A DNA stretch of 6,670 nt from an uncultured Rickettsiales bacterium (GTDB lineage: Bacteria; Pseudomonadota; Alphaproteobacteria; Rickettsiales; UBA1997), in the NCBI GenBank assembly GCA_944390875.1, contig CALXRO010000063.1, forward strand, positions 1-6,670, given 5' to 3'. The position numbers and the translations under genes were made by a program. The notes beneath the pieces were generated by a model. That model worked only from the letters and a program-made list of their open reading frames with translations, did no database searches and was not told where the DNA came from. How positions within the stretch are numbered: position 1 is the stretch's first letter; the number at the start of each line of letters is the position of its first letter. Positions 6,287 to 6,670 of this stretch are shown here, in pieces.

Positions 6287-6445
6287 TTAAAATCTTTTTA
6301 TGTATGTAAAAGTTTTGCCTGTTCCTGTTTCCATCTTTATGTTTATTAGAGTCTGTTTTTTGACTAATTTTGTTGTATTATTCACTATACGATCAACGCA
6401 GTCATTTTGATAATTTTGTTCAACAAACTTTAATTTAACTGACAT
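6287..6445 (-). pseudogene. res: res N-terminal fragment with Walker A
   Basis: Fifty-two codons run from ATG 6445 to a TAA at 6287. The sequence opens 'MSVKLKFVEQNYQNDCVDRI', like the Q-rich, aromatic lead-in of Type III Res. It reaches the ATP-binding loop M-E-T-G-T-G-K-T at residues 38-45 (6311-6334). After 'TYIKRF' it stops, and 'KLHKSNSYKKFLIVVPS' continues in another frame. Confidence 0.85.
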
Positions 6446-6561
6446 AATAAACATATTATAATAATATACATTATATTAATTGTTTATTTCTAAATATCTA
6501 TAGTTTTAATTGTATTAAAATAACACAATATATCGAAACCATTATAAAGTTTTAATAAAAT
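6446..6561. other. AT-rich spacer upstream of res
   Basis: These 116 bases separate the end of the right-edge minus-strand gene from the res start. Several TATAAT-like words occur on the minus strand (for example 6470-6475 and 6455-6460), but none has a convincing TTGACA-like partner at 16-18 bases. I see no strong terminator hairpin. It presumably held the res promoter, but this cannot be placed. Confidence 0.3.
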
Positions 6562-6670
6562 TTAATAATTATTTAACCAATCAACAGGTCTTAAATGTTT
6601 ATAAAGAAATTTTTTTATTAGATTTTTTTCAGGCCAAATACCTTCTTTTGCAAATTTTGGTTTTGGTTGA
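6562..6670 (-). CDS. C-terminal end of an unidentified protein, start beyond window
   Basis: A minus-strand frame is open from the window edge to the TAA at 6562-6564, giving 35 codons. It reads 'QPKPKFAKEGIWPEKNL', then a basic helix 'IKKFLYKHLRP', and ends 'VDWLNNY'. The composition (Trp, Pro and Gly at sensible places, no rare-looking runs) is protein-like. It lies 116 bp upstream of res on the same strand, so it may belong to the same transcriptional unit. I do not recognise the family from so short a piece, and it may be another broken gene. Confidence 0.45.
   Translation of the reverse strand, partial: QPKPKFAKEGIWPEKNLIKKFLYKHLRPVDWLNNY

Larger units (their letters stand above)
3813..6445 (-). 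pseudogene. res: res: Type III restriction endonuclease/helicase subunit, decayed
   Basis: The span equals about 877 codons, near full length for Type III Res. Stitched frames give: Walker A 'METGTGKT' (6311-6334); 'FLIVVPSIAIREGIKNNFE' (about 6255-6199); 'SALIITPSFFNKDSNIL' (about 6090-6035); 'HFGATFPIKDKDKDY' (about 5885-5840); 'KGIKTLTLFFM' (about 5540); 'KDKEKLLSF'-stop-'SPIRFIFS'; 'ALQEGWDNTNVFTICKLS'; 'QQIGRGLRICVNQNGER'; a helical C-terminal part; and a PD-(D/E)XK nuclease with 'YSSDFCYLI' and 'LVETKG'. An active Res would form a complex with Mod and cleave DNA using ATP. Breaks occur near 6290, 6180, 6105, 5943 and 5740-5600, with a TAG at 5275-5277 and further breaks near 5065, 5000, 4722, 4229, 4115 and 4005. 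Motif II is deleted. ATG 6445 is chosen as start; an in-frame ATG three codons earlier (6454) is equally possible, and neither has a clear Shine-Dalgarno. Res lies before mod, the reverse of the EcoP1/EcoP15 order. Confidence 0.92.

Noticed and set aside
6446..6561. TATAAT-like promoter boxes upstream of res
   Set aside because: Several matches exist, but none has a credible -35 partner. In DNA this AT-rich they carry little information, so no specific promoter is called.
6530..6562. Weak inverted repeat after the right-edge gene as a terminator
   Set aside because: The possible stem is only A/T pairs with a mismatch and would not be stable enough to support a terminator call.
1..6670. CRISPR array, tRNA/rRNA genes, insertion sequence or integrase
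   Set aside because: I found no regularly spaced repeats, tRNA-like cloverleaf, rRNA sequence, transposase or recombinase motifs, or terminal inverted repeats in the window.

Overview
This is an AT-rich bacterial window. It uses the standard code: TGG encodes Trp, TGA is a genuine stop at 385-387, and genes have Shine-Dalgarno leaders. Composition and codon use suit a low-GC host such as a spirochaete of the Brachyspira type, a fusobacterium or a low-GC Bacillota. The sequence alone does not settle which, so the organism is an inference.

Left part (1-1845, plus strand): the 3' end of a phage-tail-like protein (DUF2612-like C-terminus) is followed by two intact genes, each with a clear ribosome binding site. 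The first encodes an unrecognised 110-aa protein. The second encodes a 345-aa protein whose C-terminal half has a His...Asp...Cys arrangement (GHFTTLIVD, VYDSA, DCRCGYYC). This resembles CE-clan cysteine peptidases or acetyltransferases (Ulp1/C48, YopJ). The position just after a tail gene suggests phage or injection-apparatus cargo.

Middle and right part (1934-6445, minus strand): a complete but heavily decayed Type III restriction-modification locus. Reading along the minus strand, res (6445 to 3813) comes first and mod (3823 to 1934) follows with an 11-bp overlap. Both are about full length when read across frames, and most family motifs can be found: ETGTGKT, GATFP, EGWDN, QQIGRGLR, and D...ETK in Res; FAGSGT in Mod. 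The locus nevertheless carries roughly twenty frameshifts or stops. The Res DEPH motif II is deleted and the Mod catalytic DPPY reads DPLY, so neither restriction nor methylation is expected.

The two blocks converge at 1846-1933, where a 16-codon minus-strand ORF may be the stump of a third gene. At the right edge, another minus-strand gene contributes only its last 35 codons (6562-6670).
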